DNA of 34,195 nucleotides from Candidatus Vecturithrix granuli (GTDB lineage Bacteria > Moduliflexota > Moduliflexia > Moduliflexales > Moduliflexaceae). The first letter of the stretch is position 1; each line of letters begins with the position of its first letter. A program made the position numbers and the translations under genes. The stretch is from positions 1-34,195 of the forward strand of contig DF820483.1 in the NCBI GenBank assembly GCA_000739535.1. Direction: 5' to 3'. Positions 24,796 through 31,846 of this stretch are shown here, piece after piece. Under the pieces are notes generated by a model that searched no databases, was not told where the DNA came from, and was given only the letters and a program-made list of their open reading frames with translations.

Positions 24796-24861
24796 TGCGC
24801 CCACAGAGACTCGAACTCTGGACCCGCGGATTAAGCGAGTAACCATTAACGCTTTATAACG
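24796..24861 (-). other. tRNA-like element, incomplete
   Basis: A good T arm (CAGAG-TTCGAGT-CTCTG) is followed by acceptor-like TGGGCGCA, and an anticodon-like hairpin CTCGC/GCGGG with loop TTAATCC lies upstream. The expected 5' acceptor strand (GCGCCCA) is absent: the sequence runs instead into the 3' end of the tRNA-Lys gene. It could be a decayed or recombined tRNA, or a tRNA mimic. Confidence 0.5.
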
Positions 24862-24933
24862 TGCCCCCGGGGAATTACGATATCCCGACCCTCCGCTTAA
24901 AAGGCGGATGCTCTTCCTCTGAGCTACGGAGGC
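24862..24933 (-). tRNA. tRNA-Lys (UUU anticodon), atypical T arm
   Basis: 72 bases: acceptor GCCTCCG/CGGGGGC (one G-U), D arm GCTC...GAGC, anticodon stem TCCGC/GCGGA with loop CTTTTAA (anticodon TTT), variable GGGTC. The T loop is ATCGTAA instead of TTCGAAT and the innermost T-stem pair is T-T. It may still function or be decaying. Confidence 0.75.
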
Positions 24934-24949
24934 GTAGGCGCCATTCTAA

Positions 24950-25168
24950 CTACGGAATGTCGATAGAAATTCTACCACATGTAGTCTGAGAATTAACTGT
25001 CACAACTGACAGTCCACGAGCGTAACAGTTATCTTGAAGCTTCTGATATGCGTCATGCCCGCGCAGAATCGAAATGGTAATCCATGACAACACACTGAAT
25101 GTAATTGCGATAATCACCGTCCAAGCAACCCAATAACTCCCTGGGTTTGAAAACATCTTGCTACTCAT
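24950..25168 (-). CDS. Small membrane protein (72 residues)
   Basis: MSSKMFSNPGSYWVAWTVII... One transmembrane helix (about 12-35), then a probably extracytoplasmic domain with two cysteines (NCYARG; TTCGRI), which could pair. The ATG at 25168 follows GGAAGGATCATTTCA and is preferred to in-frame 25219. Function unknown. Confidence 0.65.
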   Translation of the reverse strand: MSSKMFSNPGSYWVAWTVIIAITFSVLSWITISILRGHDAYQKLQDNCYARGLSVVTVNSQTTCGRISIDIP

Positions 25169-25224
25169 TGAAATGATCCTTCCAATTGTATACTTATAGA
25201 TATCATGTTTTTGGGGCAAAGAAA

Positions 25225-25258
25225 TCCCTTACTAGTTCCTGCTGAAACTAGTAAGGGA
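25225..25258. terminator. Perfect 13-bp hairpin, probable bidirectional terminator
   Basis: TCCCTTACTAGTT (25225-25237) pairs fully with AACTAGTAAGGGA (25246-25258) around an 8-base loop. T-rich sequence follows on the + strand (CTCTTTTGG) and on the - strand (TTTCTTTG). It lies upstream of the 72-residue membrane protein gene and would end transcripts coming from the right. Confidence 0.6.
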
Positions 25259-25511
25259 CTCTTTTGGATTATATATGGTGGAGCCGATGCCACCGCTAAA
25301 ATGCATCTGCTGCCAATAGCTACGCCGCCAAGCGCTAATGCTATCCAGCTACGGTTATCCTCATTAGTTGGCGCTAACGAGTCCGGGCCTAATAAAAGCC
25401 TAGGAAGTCCTAGGAGCAATGTTGTAACCAGCGTAGGTTGCCGGTCCGAAAGTTCAGTTAGTTTAGTGCAAGCACAGAGCGTCTAACGAACTTACAATAA
25501 AGCTCTAGTGA

Positions 25512-25551
25512 ATTGGTGAGGGTCGAACTCACTAGCACATCGGAGACCAAT
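25512..25551 (-). other. tRNA-like minihelix 1
   Basis: On the - strand, ATTGG...CCAAT ends bring together an acceptor-like stem, stacked on a T arm GTGAG-TTCGACC-CTCAC. D and anticodon arms are missing; only 13 bases lie between the 5' strand and the T arm. Confidence 0.4.
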
Positions 25552-25693
25552 CGCCCAAGCATCCGAACAAAAGTGCCAACAGCCTGTGGTGAGTAGTATT
25601 ACGTTGCCGCGTAATTTAACTACTCCTGTCAATTCAACCAGTTTGCTACTACATCGCCGGGAAGGACAGTCAGCAATGGAGCAAACAAACTGA

Positions 25694-25738
25694 GAACTAA
25701 TCTATTGACCGCTTACCAGATTCAAAATAGATTAGTTC
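25694..25738. other. Perfect 13-bp inverted repeat
   Basis: GAACTAATCTATT (25694-25706) pairs fully with 25726-25738 around a 19-base loop. No U tract follows, so it is not an obvious terminator. It may be a small structured RNA. Confidence 0.5.
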
Positions 25739-25740
25739 AG

Positions 25741-25782
25741 TGGGTGCTCAGGACTCGAACCTGAGAGTATGCCATTCACCCA
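25741..25782 (-). other. tRNA-like minihelix 2
   Basis: On the - strand TGGGTG pairs with CACCCA as a 6-bp acceptor-like stem, stacked on a canonical T arm TCAGG-TTCGAGT-CCTGA. Ten bases replace the D and anticodon arms. It looks like the acceptor/T half of a tRNA. Confidence 0.5.
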
Positions 25783-25886
25783 ACCATTCAGTTGTATCTG
25801 GACTACCTGCTCATACAGCGAGAGAGGAGGAATCACGATGAGTTACGGTAGTTTTTTCCAGATACTACCAAACTGATTAGCCGATA

Positions 25887-26213
25887 TTACTCGGCAGCCT
25901 CATCGGAAATCTTCTCAACAGCGTAACCAAGCTTCTCAGCACGCTTCAGGAAAGCCTCGCGGGACTTCTCAGCACGCTCCGCAGCCTTATTAGCAGCCTC
26001 AGCCTTACGCTCAGCAATAGCCGCAGCAGCAGCAGGAGTTGTCAGGAACTCATTATAAAGCTTCTGAGCGAGAATGACACTTCGCTCATCAACCCACAGA
26101 CCAGTGGATTCCTTCAGCCAGCCGATAAAATCGGACTGAGCCTTAGTAACCTCAGCAGTCTTTGCATTCTCGATCTTCTGTTCGAGAGTCATAGCCTTAC
26201 GACCACGAGCCAT
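25887..26213 (-). CDS. Ala/Lys/Glu-rich helical protein, first gene after a strong promoter
   Basis: 108 residues (MARGRKAMTLEQKIENAKTA...), nearly all helical with runs such as AAAAAIAERKAEAANKAAER. It begins with ARGRK, an AT-hook-like basic patch. Codons are GC-rich and biased, a sign of strong expression, and AGGAGAAGTAAA is an ideal ribosome site. It lies downstream of the best promoter in the window (26344-26371) with a 5' leader of about 120 bases. It may be an abundant DNA-binding protein; this is inferred. Confidence 0.7.
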   Translation of the reverse strand: MARGRKAMTLEQKIENAKTAEVTKAQSDFIGWLKESTGLWVDERSVILAQKLYNEFLTTPAAAAAIAERKAEAANKAAERAEKSREAFLKRAEKLGYAVEKISDEAAE

Positions 26214-26343
26214 TTTACTTCTCCTTGTGTTTTGGGCGATTGATTTTGTTTCGCCATTAACTGTTGTTGTACTGGTTTGAACCAGCTAATTAAGTTTTGC
26301 GGATTTCGGGGGCCTCCCGGCCAGACCTCCATCCCTCACTACG

Positions 26344-26371
26344 ATCATAGCATAGGTTTGGTCCGTGTCAA
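26344..26371 (-). promoter_or_regulatory. Near-consensus sigma-70-type promoter, leftward
   Basis: On the - strand TTGACA (26366-26371) and TATGAT (26344-26349) are separated by 16 bases. Transcription would begin near 26337 and read the 108-residue helical gene and possibly the tRNA region. A CTGGTT/AACCAG hairpin lies in the leader near 26274-26287. Confidence 0.75.
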
Positions 26372-26418
26372 GTTTTTGGTTTGAACGCGGATCAGATGCG
26401 CGATGGTTGAACGTTGAA

Positions 26419-26556
26419 CTACATGGTCCACTCTGGTGCCGAGAGGCACCGACCACAGGGTAGGTGGCTGGTGCGAGGCTTGGCGGTGACAGCCTGCCAG
26501 CCCGTGCCGGGACACTGGCCTAGGGTCAGTCTGTCGCGTGGCTCAGATCGGCACAC
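26419..26556 (-). CDS. Probable small GC-rich zinc-ribbon protein (45 residues)
   Basis: A frame from GTG 26556 to TAG 26419 encodes MCRSEPRDRLTLGQCPGTGW...LPCGRCLSAPEWTM. CPGTG followed by CGRC is typical of tiny actinobacterial and actinophage zinc ribbons. GC content is far above the neighbours, suggesting recent transfer. The ribosome site is weak. It contains a copy of the dispersed word (26451) and a GGTGCC/GGCACC hairpin (26434-26450). Confidence 0.45.
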   Translation of the reverse strand: MCRSEPRDRLTLGQCPGTGWQAVTAKPRTSHLPCGRCLSAPEWTM

Positions 26557-26564
26557 AGGGCCGC

Positions 26565-26735
26565 TCAATAATGGTTCTTACTATTCGAGATATGATAAAT
26601 CACAGTAAGAACTACAATTGTGAGAATCATAACCAGAGCATAGAGCCACCGAATTGATGGATCAGAATCCTTAGCTACTAGAGCTAGGAATGTAATTGAT
26701 GCGCCTGACAAGAACGCGTAAACTAGTCCGTTCAT
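26565..26735 (-). CDS. Two-helix membrane protein (56 residues)
   Basis: MNGLVYAFLSGASITFLALV, then a polar loop (AKDSDPSIRW) and a second helix (LYALVMILTIVVLTVIYHI), ending SNSKNHY. GAGGAATAAAATTGCT precedes the ATG, which lies a few bases after the upstream stop. Function unknown. Confidence 0.65.
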   Translation of the reverse strand: MNGLVYAFLSGASITFLALVAKDSDPSIRWLYALVMILTIVVLTVIYHISNSKNHY

Positions 26736-26742
26736 AGCAATT

Positions 26743-27018
26743 TTATTCCTCTTCCTGCTCCCGCAATGCTAGGACTCTTGCTGCGTCCATACGCGTGAGA
26801 ATCTCGAACAGAATCTCCTGAATGTCCTTATCCTCATTCGGGTAGCGCGTAATCCTAGGATCATTTGCATCCTGCGCTGCATCAATGAGGAACTTCAAAA
26901 GCGTATCGTCAGAGAGTCCACGAAGAATACGCTTCTTCTGTGACTGTGTAGACACGTTCCTCAGTTTTGAGCGCGGCTCAACTGGCCTCGGTTTTGGTAG
27001 CATCTTTTCGTCAATCAT
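26743..27018 (-). CDS. Hypothetical helical protein (91 residues)
   Basis: MIDEKMLPKPRPVEPRSKLR... A basic, proline-rich start precedes helices (LSDDTLLKFLIDAAQDAND; DIQEILFEILTRMDAARVLA) and an acidic end. Start at ATG 27018, overlapping the upstream stop by eight bases. No family recognised. Confidence 0.65.
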   Translation of the reverse strand: MIDEKMLPKPRPVEPRSKLRNVSTQSQKKRILRGLSDDTLLKFLIDAAQDANDPRITRYPNEDKDIQEILFEILTRMDAARVLALREQEEE

Positions 27019-27214
27019 TTTCCATCGCCTTAAACTCCATGTTAGTTGTCCATGCTCTATATGTTGCTGAACCATCAGTTATTGTGACCCACTGACCGGG
27101 TTTCCATGCTAACCCGTTAGGGCCACACCAGATACATTCATCTCGCTCGGCATTCATCATGTGGAGATTCAATGCGCCTATAGGACACCACTGACTTTGC
27201 TTTTTTCTAGCCAT
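27011..27214 (-). CDS. Small protein with CxxC motif (67 residues)
   Basis: MARKKQSQWCPIGALNLHMM... Cys10, His18 and CIWC (27-30) could form a zinc knuckle; a beta-rich end follows (WVTITDGSATYRAWTTNME). The ATG is directly adjacent to the upstream TAA. Confidence 0.65.
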   Translation of the reverse strand: MARKKQSQWCPIGALNLHMMNAERDECIWCGPNGLAWKPGQWVTITDGSATYRAWTTNMEFKAMEND

Positions 27215-27475
27215 TTATCGAAACGTCCTCTTCACTCGTTCCTTTACAGGATGCCAGCATCCACGTTCAATACGCTTTTGAATCTCTTCAAACGCTGTGT
27301 ACAGATTGTTCTCTGCTTCCTTGTCGTCGGAGTATGAATTACCAAGCACAGTCTTAAGTCTAGCTTTTGCTAGTGCTCCATACTCTGCGAGCAGATCCTT
27401 ATCACAAAGGCTCGATACTTTCTCGGCAAAGTCAAGACAGTCTGTGTCAACTGGAATGGCAAGTACAGCAGTCAT
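27215..27475 (-). CDS. Hypothetical helical protein (86 residues)
   Basis: MTAVLAIPVDTDCLDFAEKV... Predominantly helical (LLAEYGALAKARLKTVL; AENNLYTAFEEIQKRIERG) with a basic end. It starts four bases after the upstream stop. No family recognised. Confidence 0.65.
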   Translation of the reverse strand: MTAVLAIPVDTDCLDFAEKVSSLCDKDLLAEYGALAKARLKTVLGNSYSDDKEAENNLYTAFEEIQKRIERGCWHPVKERVKRTFR

Positions 27476-27478
27476 TTG

Positions 27479-27703
27479 TCAGACTCCTAGATTGATGAGA
27501 CGGATTTTGTCAGTAAGAAGCAGCGGGACTACGGATAGGTCACCATCCATATCCAAGAAAACAAACGTCACCTTGCGATAATACTCTGGTCCACCCTTGG
27601 GAAAGATGTACCCTTGATAGACTGAGCCACTTTCCATTGTGACTTCAACCCATGCCCTGTGGTAAGCTTCTGGATTAGCCAGAATCCTGTCAAGTTCCAG
27701 CAT
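27479..27703 (-). CDS. Small beta-rich protein (74 residues)
   Basis: MLELDRILANPEAYHRAWVE... Strand-rich pattern (VEVTMESGSVYQGYIFP; KVTFVFLDMDGDLSVVPLLL) resembling Sm- or SH3-like barrels. CGGAGCAGTAAT precedes the ATG. A copy of the dispersed word (27656) lies inside. No family recognised. Confidence 0.65.
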   Translation of the reverse strand: MLELDRILANPEAYHRAWVEVTMESGSVYQGYIFPKGGPEYYRKVTFVFLDMDGDLSVVPLLLTDKIRLINLGV

Positions 27704-27704
27704 A

Positions 27705-28136
27705 TTACTGCTCCGTCCAGTACGTCGTGTAATTTGTAGATGCAAGACTTCGTTTGTTAATCGATGCCAGAGCTTTCCTAAGCGTATTCTGATGCCTACT
27801 CGTAACTGTGCTATACTTCACATTTGGGACTACCCAAATATACGGATGAGTTTCAGTAGCAGGAGCAGCAAGCCACGCAATAGGCGTATCGTAATCATAC
27901 ACCATAAATGCAACACGGTGACTTTTACATGCATCGATAACAAACTGCGGCAATCTGCTGTCAATACGCATAGCAAAATCTTCACCGATAGTAGGCAACC
28001 CATGAGTCAGCCCGGGATAGAAAGCTACGCCACGCATAGCTCCGTTAGTGTAGAAATTATCTCTCGCAGAAAGCTTTGCTGCAATTGCTTCAACATCACG
28101 CACGCTGATCTTATTGCGGCTTTGCGACTTACTCAT
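27705..28136 (-). CDS. Hypothetical protein (143 residues)
   Basis: MSKSQSRNKISVRDVEAIAA... from ATG 28136, overlapping the upstream stop by eight bases; the longer in-frame start at 28241 is inside the upstream gene. Mixed alpha/beta (RVAFMVYDYDTPIAWLAAP; HPYIWVVPNVKYSTVTSRHQ), possibly related to phage-encoded nuclease or acyl-transfer folds, but I do not recognise it. Confidence 0.65.
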   Translation of the reverse strand: MSKSQSRNKISVRDVEAIAAKLSARDNFYTNGAMRGVAFYPGLTHGLPTIGEDFAMRIDSRLPQFVIDACKSHRVAFMVYDYDTPIAWLAAPATETHPYIWVVPNVKYSTVTSRHQNTLRKALASINKRSLASTNYTTYWTEQ

Positions 28137-28401
28137 TCCAATCACGTTCCTCTGCGATCTTCTGAACCTGCTTCTGAAACTCGAGAAATTCGTAGTAACT
28201 GAACGTGAACGTAATTGGCTCCTGATTTCCATCATTGTCAATTGTCACAAGATCCACGTTCATCCATTGCCGGATATTCTCAGGATCTGATCCGACAGAA
28301 TCATCGAGCTTTACCTGAGGATCATTAACACGATTCCGGTACGGACTCGGAGTGAAATGCGGGTCAAAGAACAGCTTCTTGTTCTCGTTAGAATTCGCCA
28401 T
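28129..28401 (-). CDS. Hypothetical protein (90 residues)
   Basis: MANSNENKKLFFDPHFTPSP... followed by a beta stretch (VDLVTIDNDGNQEPITFTFS) and a helix (YEFLEFQKQVQKIAEERDW). GGAGGCAGAGAATC precedes ATG 28401. No family recognised. Confidence 0.65.
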   Translation of the reverse strand: MANSNENKKLFFDPHFTPSPYRNRVNDPQVKLDDSVGSDPENIRQWMNVDLVTIDNDGNQEPITFTFSYYEFLEFQKQVQKIAEERDWNE

Positions 28402-28561
28402 GATTCTCTGCCTCCGTGTTAAGAATTGAGATTGAGTTGTTGATGTTCTTGATTTCCTTGCGAACAAGTTCGCATGACATTCCGGGCATCACTCTAACCA
28501 GTTCCTGCATTGTGCGTGCGAGATTATCGAGTAGTTCCTGAGCCTTAGCTAGATCCTTCAT
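28388..28561 (-). CDS. Small helical protein (57 residues)
   Basis: MKDLAKAQELLDNLARTMQE... two helices with leucine/isoleucine spacing suggestive of a coiled coil. Start ATG 28561 in an ATGA overlap with the upstream stop, with GGAAGGACG ahead; the TTG at 28576 is less likely. Confidence 0.65.
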   Translation of the reverse strand: MKDLAKAQELLDNLARTMQELVRVMPGMSCELVRKEIKNINNSISILNTEAENHGEF

Positions 28562-28995
28562 TTTACGTCCTTCCAAAGTCCGGGCATTGAATCGAGTTCA
28601 TCCTGAGTGTACTTACAGCCTGCATAAGCAGGACGTGTATAACGAGCCGCATAAGTGAGCAGAGACGTACGCAGAAGGTCATAAGCGCTACGCTTAAAGC
28701 TGTAATCACTGAGAATTCCATCTTTGGCAGGGAACACATCGATGTTTCCAGTGTTGTAATCAACCTTGCCCTTATAGGTTTCCCAGCATAGCGCACGCTT
28801 ATATTCAGTACGTGAATACCAACCTCCATATTCACGTTCATCAAAATACACGTACGTCAGTCGATCAATTCCGTCACGCCATCTGTAAACCAGACGGAAC
28901 ATGTGGGTTTCATTGTCCCAACTGATACGAGCAATGAAATTTTCCTTCGCAATCAAGTCACGAATGCGCTGCACAGTCGTGTGTTGATTAGCCAT
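28558..28995 (-). CDS. Hypothetical protein (145 residues), aromatic-rich
   Basis: MANQHTTVQRIRDLIAKENF... then a strand-rich core full of Tyr, Trp and Arg (FRLVYRWRDGIDRLTYVYFD; YGGWYSRTEYKRALCWETYK). It shares its first base with the upstream TAA. No family recognised. Confidence 0.65.
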   Translation of the reverse strand: MANQHTTVQRIRDLIAKENFIARISWDNETHMFRLVYRWRDGIDRLTYVYFDEREYGGWYSRTEYKRALCWETYKGKVDYNTGNIDVFPAKDGILSDYSFKRSAYDLLRTSLLTYAARYTRPAYAGCKYTQDELDSMPGLWKDVK

Positions 28996-29336
28996 TAGAA
29001 TTCCTCTCCATTAAGTTCTGCGATTGCCTTGTATGTTTCAACTTCGGCAATACAATTTTCGTGGGAATGCTGTCCGGTGCGTTCCAGCGTTGCACGCGCC
29101 AGACTAGCGCTTTTCATAACACTAACCAATGACAGCAGAGCATCACCGATAAGATTAAACTGAGCACAAGTCAACTCATCGAGCATCATTGTAGTCAGAA
29201 TATCAGGAATCTTTTCCCTACGCTCTTCGTCATTGGTCAGGGCAGATTCACAGTAAAGACTAATCATCCGCGAGATTTGCCGTTGCAAAACATCTGCTCT
29301 TGCTTCCGCAATGCAATGCGGCAGTTCATTTTCCAT
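28995..29336 (-). CDS. Helical hypothetical protein (113 residues)
   Basis: MENELPHCIAEARADVLQRQ... all-helical, acidic, with a hydrophobic core segment (FNLIGDALLSLVSVMKSASL). It starts in a TAATG overlap with the upstream stop. No family recognised. Confidence 0.65.
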   Translation of the reverse strand: MENELPHCIAEARADVLQRQISRMISLYCESALTNDEERREKIPDILTTMMLDELTCAQFNLIGDALLSLVSVMKSASLARATLERTGQHSHENCIAEVETYKAIAELNGEEF

Positions 29337-29902
29337 TAGAAGTACACCTTTTCATACTTTCTGATCCAGTTTTCATAACAAACTGAATCGTACTGTTCCG
29401 TAATCCACTGGTTTTCAAGTGTATCAGCGAACTGTTTTGCAGTCCACTGACGAACCTTATCCTCACGCCACAATTTCTCCGCGTAACGAATGCGTGCCAC
29501 CCTGCCATTAATCAGCCTAGCCAGTTGTTTAGCAAGCTTTTCCTGCTTGATCTGCGCCTCAGACTTCTTGAATCTGAAAACACACTGAGATTTAGTTACC
29601 ACCCTGATTTCTACTGCACAGGTATCGTAACGGCGCAGACGATAGCCGCTGTTAAACAGAATAAGTTGCTCACACGGCTTGAACCAGCGATTCATCTGCT
29701 CAATCGAAACAAAGCCAAACAGATCGACGTCATGATTGATTGAATAGCTAGAGTTTTCTGCCTCGATCGAAGGATGCTCACTACCCGGACCAATGTATGC
29801 ACAATGACTGCGCAGCATCTTCTCACACTCACGAGTATGAATGTCACGGTAACGGTACGGACCTTTGTTGTCCGTAATATGCTCAAAGCGGTAAACAGGC
29901 AT
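29336..29902 (-). CDS. Conserved phage-type hypothetical protein (188 residues)
   Basis: MPVYRFEHITDNKGPYRYRD... The YRFEHxxDNKGPYRY opening is of a kind seen at the start of uncharacterised actinophage proteins. A second, basic half (QIKQEKLAKQLARLINGRVA; LWREDKVRQWTAKQFADTLE) is helical. ATG 29902 follows GGAAGGAATCGG; the TTG at 29920 is less likely. Confidence 0.65.
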   Translation of the reverse strand: MPVYRFEHITDNKGPYRYRDIHTRECEKMLRSHCAYIGPGSEHPSIEAENSSYSINHDVDLFGFVSIEQMNRWFKPCEQLILFNSGYRLRRYDTCAVEIRVVTKSQCVFRFKKSEAQIKQEKLAKQLARLINGRVARIRYAEKLWREDKVRQWTAKQFADTLENQWITEQYDSVCYENWIRKYEKVYF

Positions 29903-29920
29903 TGATCCGATTCCTTCCAA

Positions 29921-30391
29921 TCAGAGCGATTCAAGAATTTCGTGGATTCCGAACTCATAGGCATCATAGAGTTCAGACAAAACCGAGTAGTTTGTGTAAT
30001 TACCTGCTGGCGAATCACGTTCGGTGTTGTTCCAATCGCAGCAATCGCCGGGAGTGGAGTAAGGAACATACATCTTCACTGGAATTTCTTCAATTCCACA
30101 GAATGCTGCTGCAATAAGCCTGTGGTGCCCATTACCCATCTGGAAACTGCCGTTATGGTAGTTTACATTGATAGGACACACAAATCCGTAGCGAAGCAGC
30201 GAGTCAATCAAGTACCCCATCTGGTCGTCCATGATCTTTTCTTGAATTGCCACAGTGAACCAATGCTCGCCGTTCCATGGCACAACATCAACGGACGTAT
30301 CGATAGTCTTGATTAGCTTTGCAAGAGGAACTGTAACAACTACATCGTCCCGGAGTGCTTTGCGGAGTTTCTTGGCGATTTTCTTTGACAT
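29921..30391 (-). CDS. ParB/Srx-like nuclease-domain protein
   Basis: 156 residues from ATG 30391 (MSKKIAKKLRKALRDDVVVT...). The central FQMGNGHHRLIAAAFCGIEE followed by IPVKMYV is the ParB N-terminal signature (GxxRxxAA with an acidic/hydrophobic strand after it), preceded by a helix (QMGYLIDSLLRYGFVCPINV). ParB-like phage proteins range from DNA partitioning to nucleases and CTP-dependent clamps; this one lacks a clear HTH. Function inferred from the fold only. Confidence 0.6.
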   Translation of the reverse strand: MSKKIAKKLRKALRDDVVVTVPLAKLIKTIDTSVDVVPWNGEHWFTVAIQEKIMDDQMGYLIDSLLRYGFVCPINVNYHNGSFQMGNGHHRLIAAAFCGIEEIPVKMYVPYSTPGDCCDWNNTERDSPAGNYTNYSVLSELYDAYEFGIHEILESL

Positions 30392-30393
30392 AG

Positions 30394-30552
30394 CTAAACA
30401 GCCCATTCTGACAGCAGCGCATTGCGCCGACGATTCTGCTCCTTATTGATACGTCGCAGTTGACGACGCACCTTCTTTGTCTGTGGCATACTGAGAAGCT
30501 CAGTTACCATGAGAGTGAGTTCCCAATCAGGAACACGGCGATAACTCAACAT
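30394..30552 (-). CDS. Small very basic protein (52 residues)
   Basis: MLSYRRVPDWELTLMVTELL... then an Arg-rich helix (KKVRRQLRRINKEQNRRRNA). TAGGAGCAATAA is a strong ribosome site. The basic helix suggests nucleic-acid binding. It ends three bases before the ParB-like gene. Confidence 0.65.
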   Translation of the reverse strand: MLSYRRVPDWELTLMVTELLSMPQTKKVRRQLRRINKEQNRRRNALLSEWAV

Positions 30553-30723
30553 TTATTGCTCCTAAAAATCGGGGTTTCCCCAATGACTACCACAGGGGTA
30601 TGTAACAATCAAACGCACAAACCAAACCAGAACTATTGAGCCCATTGCTCGCCCGATTAATGTATTCGTCGTTTGTAGTTGGTTGTTTACACACCCTGTG
30701 GTAATCAATGGCCGAGACACCGA
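30553..30723. other. Intergenic leader with two copies of the dispersed word
   Basis: No gene. It holds the word on opposite strands at 30588-30596 (TACCACAGG) and 30695-30703 (CCTGTGGTA), 107 bases apart, and a small GGGG/CCCC hairpin just before the basic gene's ribosome site. The paired, inverted arrangement in a leader is the most operator-like context of the word. Confidence 0.45.
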
Positions 30724-30888
30724 TCAGTTGGACCGTTTCGGGTGAACTTCGCGCACGATGTAACGAATGGCCTCATTCAGTGTTGCGAATGTTGCGGACT
30801 CGAATTCGTACATCATTCCGTAGCTGTCAGATGCTACGTAAATGCGGTACGTGGTGCCGTCCAACATCGTGACAGTTACCATCTTCAT
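30724..30888 (-). CDS. Hypothetical protein (54 residues)
   Basis: MKMVTVTMLDGTTYRIYVAS... strand-rich start then a helix (TLNEAIRYIVREVHPKR). GC-leaning codons. AAAGAGAATGAAAA precedes the ATG. No family recognised. Confidence 0.65.
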   Translation of the reverse strand: MKMVTVTMLDGTTYRIYVASDSYGMMYEFESATFATLNEAIRYIVREVHPKRSN

Positions 30889-30918
30889 TTTTCATTCTCT
30901 TTCTTTTGGTTGGCTAGA

Positions 30919-31197
30919 TTAGTAGACCAGAACGAATCTATCTGCCTTGTAGAGGATAGCGTTCATCATCTTCGTTTTGGTCGGATCGAAGTAATGCTTT
31001 GCTCTGTACCTGACTGTAAGTGGCGAGTAGATACTCGGCCTCGGATTACTGCTATTGTTTCCGTAGGCATTAAAGTGAACGATGTTCGGCGTGTCGAATG
31101 TGAGATATCCGACAATTGGCTTGTCAGATCCGTCACACGCAACGCCTACATTTCCCATGATGAACTTGTGCTTGACTCCGTGATTAGCAGGATGCAT
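30919..31197 (-). CDS. Hypothetical beta-rich protein (92 residues)
   Basis: MHPANHGVKHKFIMGNVGVA... from ATG 31197 with TAAGGAAATTGAA ahead; the longer in-frame start lies in the upstream gene. Contains YLTFDTPNIVHFNAY and a basic YRAKHYFDPTKTK stretch. No family recognised. Confidence 0.65.
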   Translation of the reverse strand: MHPANHGVKHKFIMGNVGVACDGSDKPIVGYLTFDTPNIVHFNAYGNNSSNPRPSIYSPLTVRYRAKHYFDPTKTKMMNAILYKADRFVLVY

Positions 31198-31207
31198 TTC
31201 AATTTCC

Positions 31208-31645
31208 TTACTTTGCTTGATTAACAGTGTGCCACATTTCGAGGATCTGCTTGTTGATGTACGCATTTGATGGGTTGAATTCGTTCTTTTCCGAGGACGT
31301 TTCTTCGGTCAGAACACATGAGGCGAGATAGAAATTGCTTTCAAGACGCGCGCCAAACTCACGAATCCAATCAGCAAGATCGACTTCAGACTCTGCATCG
31401 AAATCGACCATATCCAGAATCTGCCACATGTTGTAGAACTGAGCAGACGCATTGTTGTCGTTGAATCGGAACGGCCGATTGTGATGGACGCGATAAGAGA
31501 CTCCTTCAGAATGAACGAGGAAAATCTCTCCCGTGTTTTCGTTGATACCACAGGCATAGTGGTCAAAAGGCGCGTATTTCTGCAGTACCTCGCGGCCCGT
31601 GTCATTCAGCTTGTGGAGCTTGATCCCTCGTTTGCGTTCACTCAT
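31208..31645 (-). CDS. Hypothetical protein (145 residues)
   Basis: MSERKRGIKLHKLNDTGREV... A basic beginning, a strand region (YACGINENTGEIFLVHSEGV) and an acidic helical half (QILDMVDFDAESEVDLADWI). AGGAGAGAAAG lies ahead of the ATG. The word occurs inside at 31546. No family recognised. Confidence 0.65.
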   Translation of the reverse strand: MSERKRGIKLHKLNDTGREVLQKYAPFDHYACGINENTGEIFLVHSEGVSYRVHHNRPFRFNDNNASAQFYNMWQILDMVDFDAESEVDLADWIREFGARLESNFYLASCVLTEETSSEKNEFNPSNAYINKQILEMWHTVNQAK

Positions 31646-31663
31646 TGTTTGTTTCTTTCTCTC

Positions 31664-31846
31664 CTAGAAAGGTTCGACTTGCTCAACGCGGCGATAACAA
31701 TCCCTGTTACCTTGCTTATCAGTGTGATGGCATTCCCAATAACCAGTAATGAGTTGCCCCTTGAACTTGAAAGCATAGAACCAATAGTTTGACCGAGCGT
31801 GACCACAGGGGGCACGCCCGATCAACTTAAGCCACCAGTTTTTCAT
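31664..31846 (-). CDS. Small Cys/His/aromatic protein (60 residues)
   Basis: MKNWWLKLIGRAPCGHARSN... C14-H16 and ECHH (about 38-41) plus Cys50 may bind zinc. Starts in an ATGA overlap with the upstream stop. A copy of the dispersed word (31801) lies inside. Confidence 0.6.
   Translation of the reverse strand: MKNWWLKLIGRAPCGHARSNYWFYAFKFKGQLITGYWECHHTDKQGNRDCYRRVEQVEPF

Larger units (their letters stand above)
25259..25886. other. Non-coding, hairpin-rich interval
   Basis: About 630 bases without a credible gene; the frames present read as chance. Visible structures: GGTGG/CCACC near 25278-25295; CCTAGG-AAGT-CCTAGG near 25400; a two-part hairpin 25591-25625 (GAGTAGT/ACTACTC around ATTACG/CGTAAT) directly after a copy of the dispersed word (25583); a perfect 13-bp hairpin 25694-25738; and two tRNA-like minihelices. 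This could be an array of small RNAs or decayed tRNA genes. Confidence 0.5.

Noticed and set aside
25205-25486. Opposing 80-93-residue frames on both strands in the hairpin-rich gap
   Set aside because: No ribosome sites, no protein-like pattern, and both cross the perfect hairpin at 25225-25258.
26414-26608. A + strand frame of 64 residues in the GC-rich patch
   Set aside because: All genes here run leftward, and the opposite frame with CPGTG and CGRC is more protein-like.
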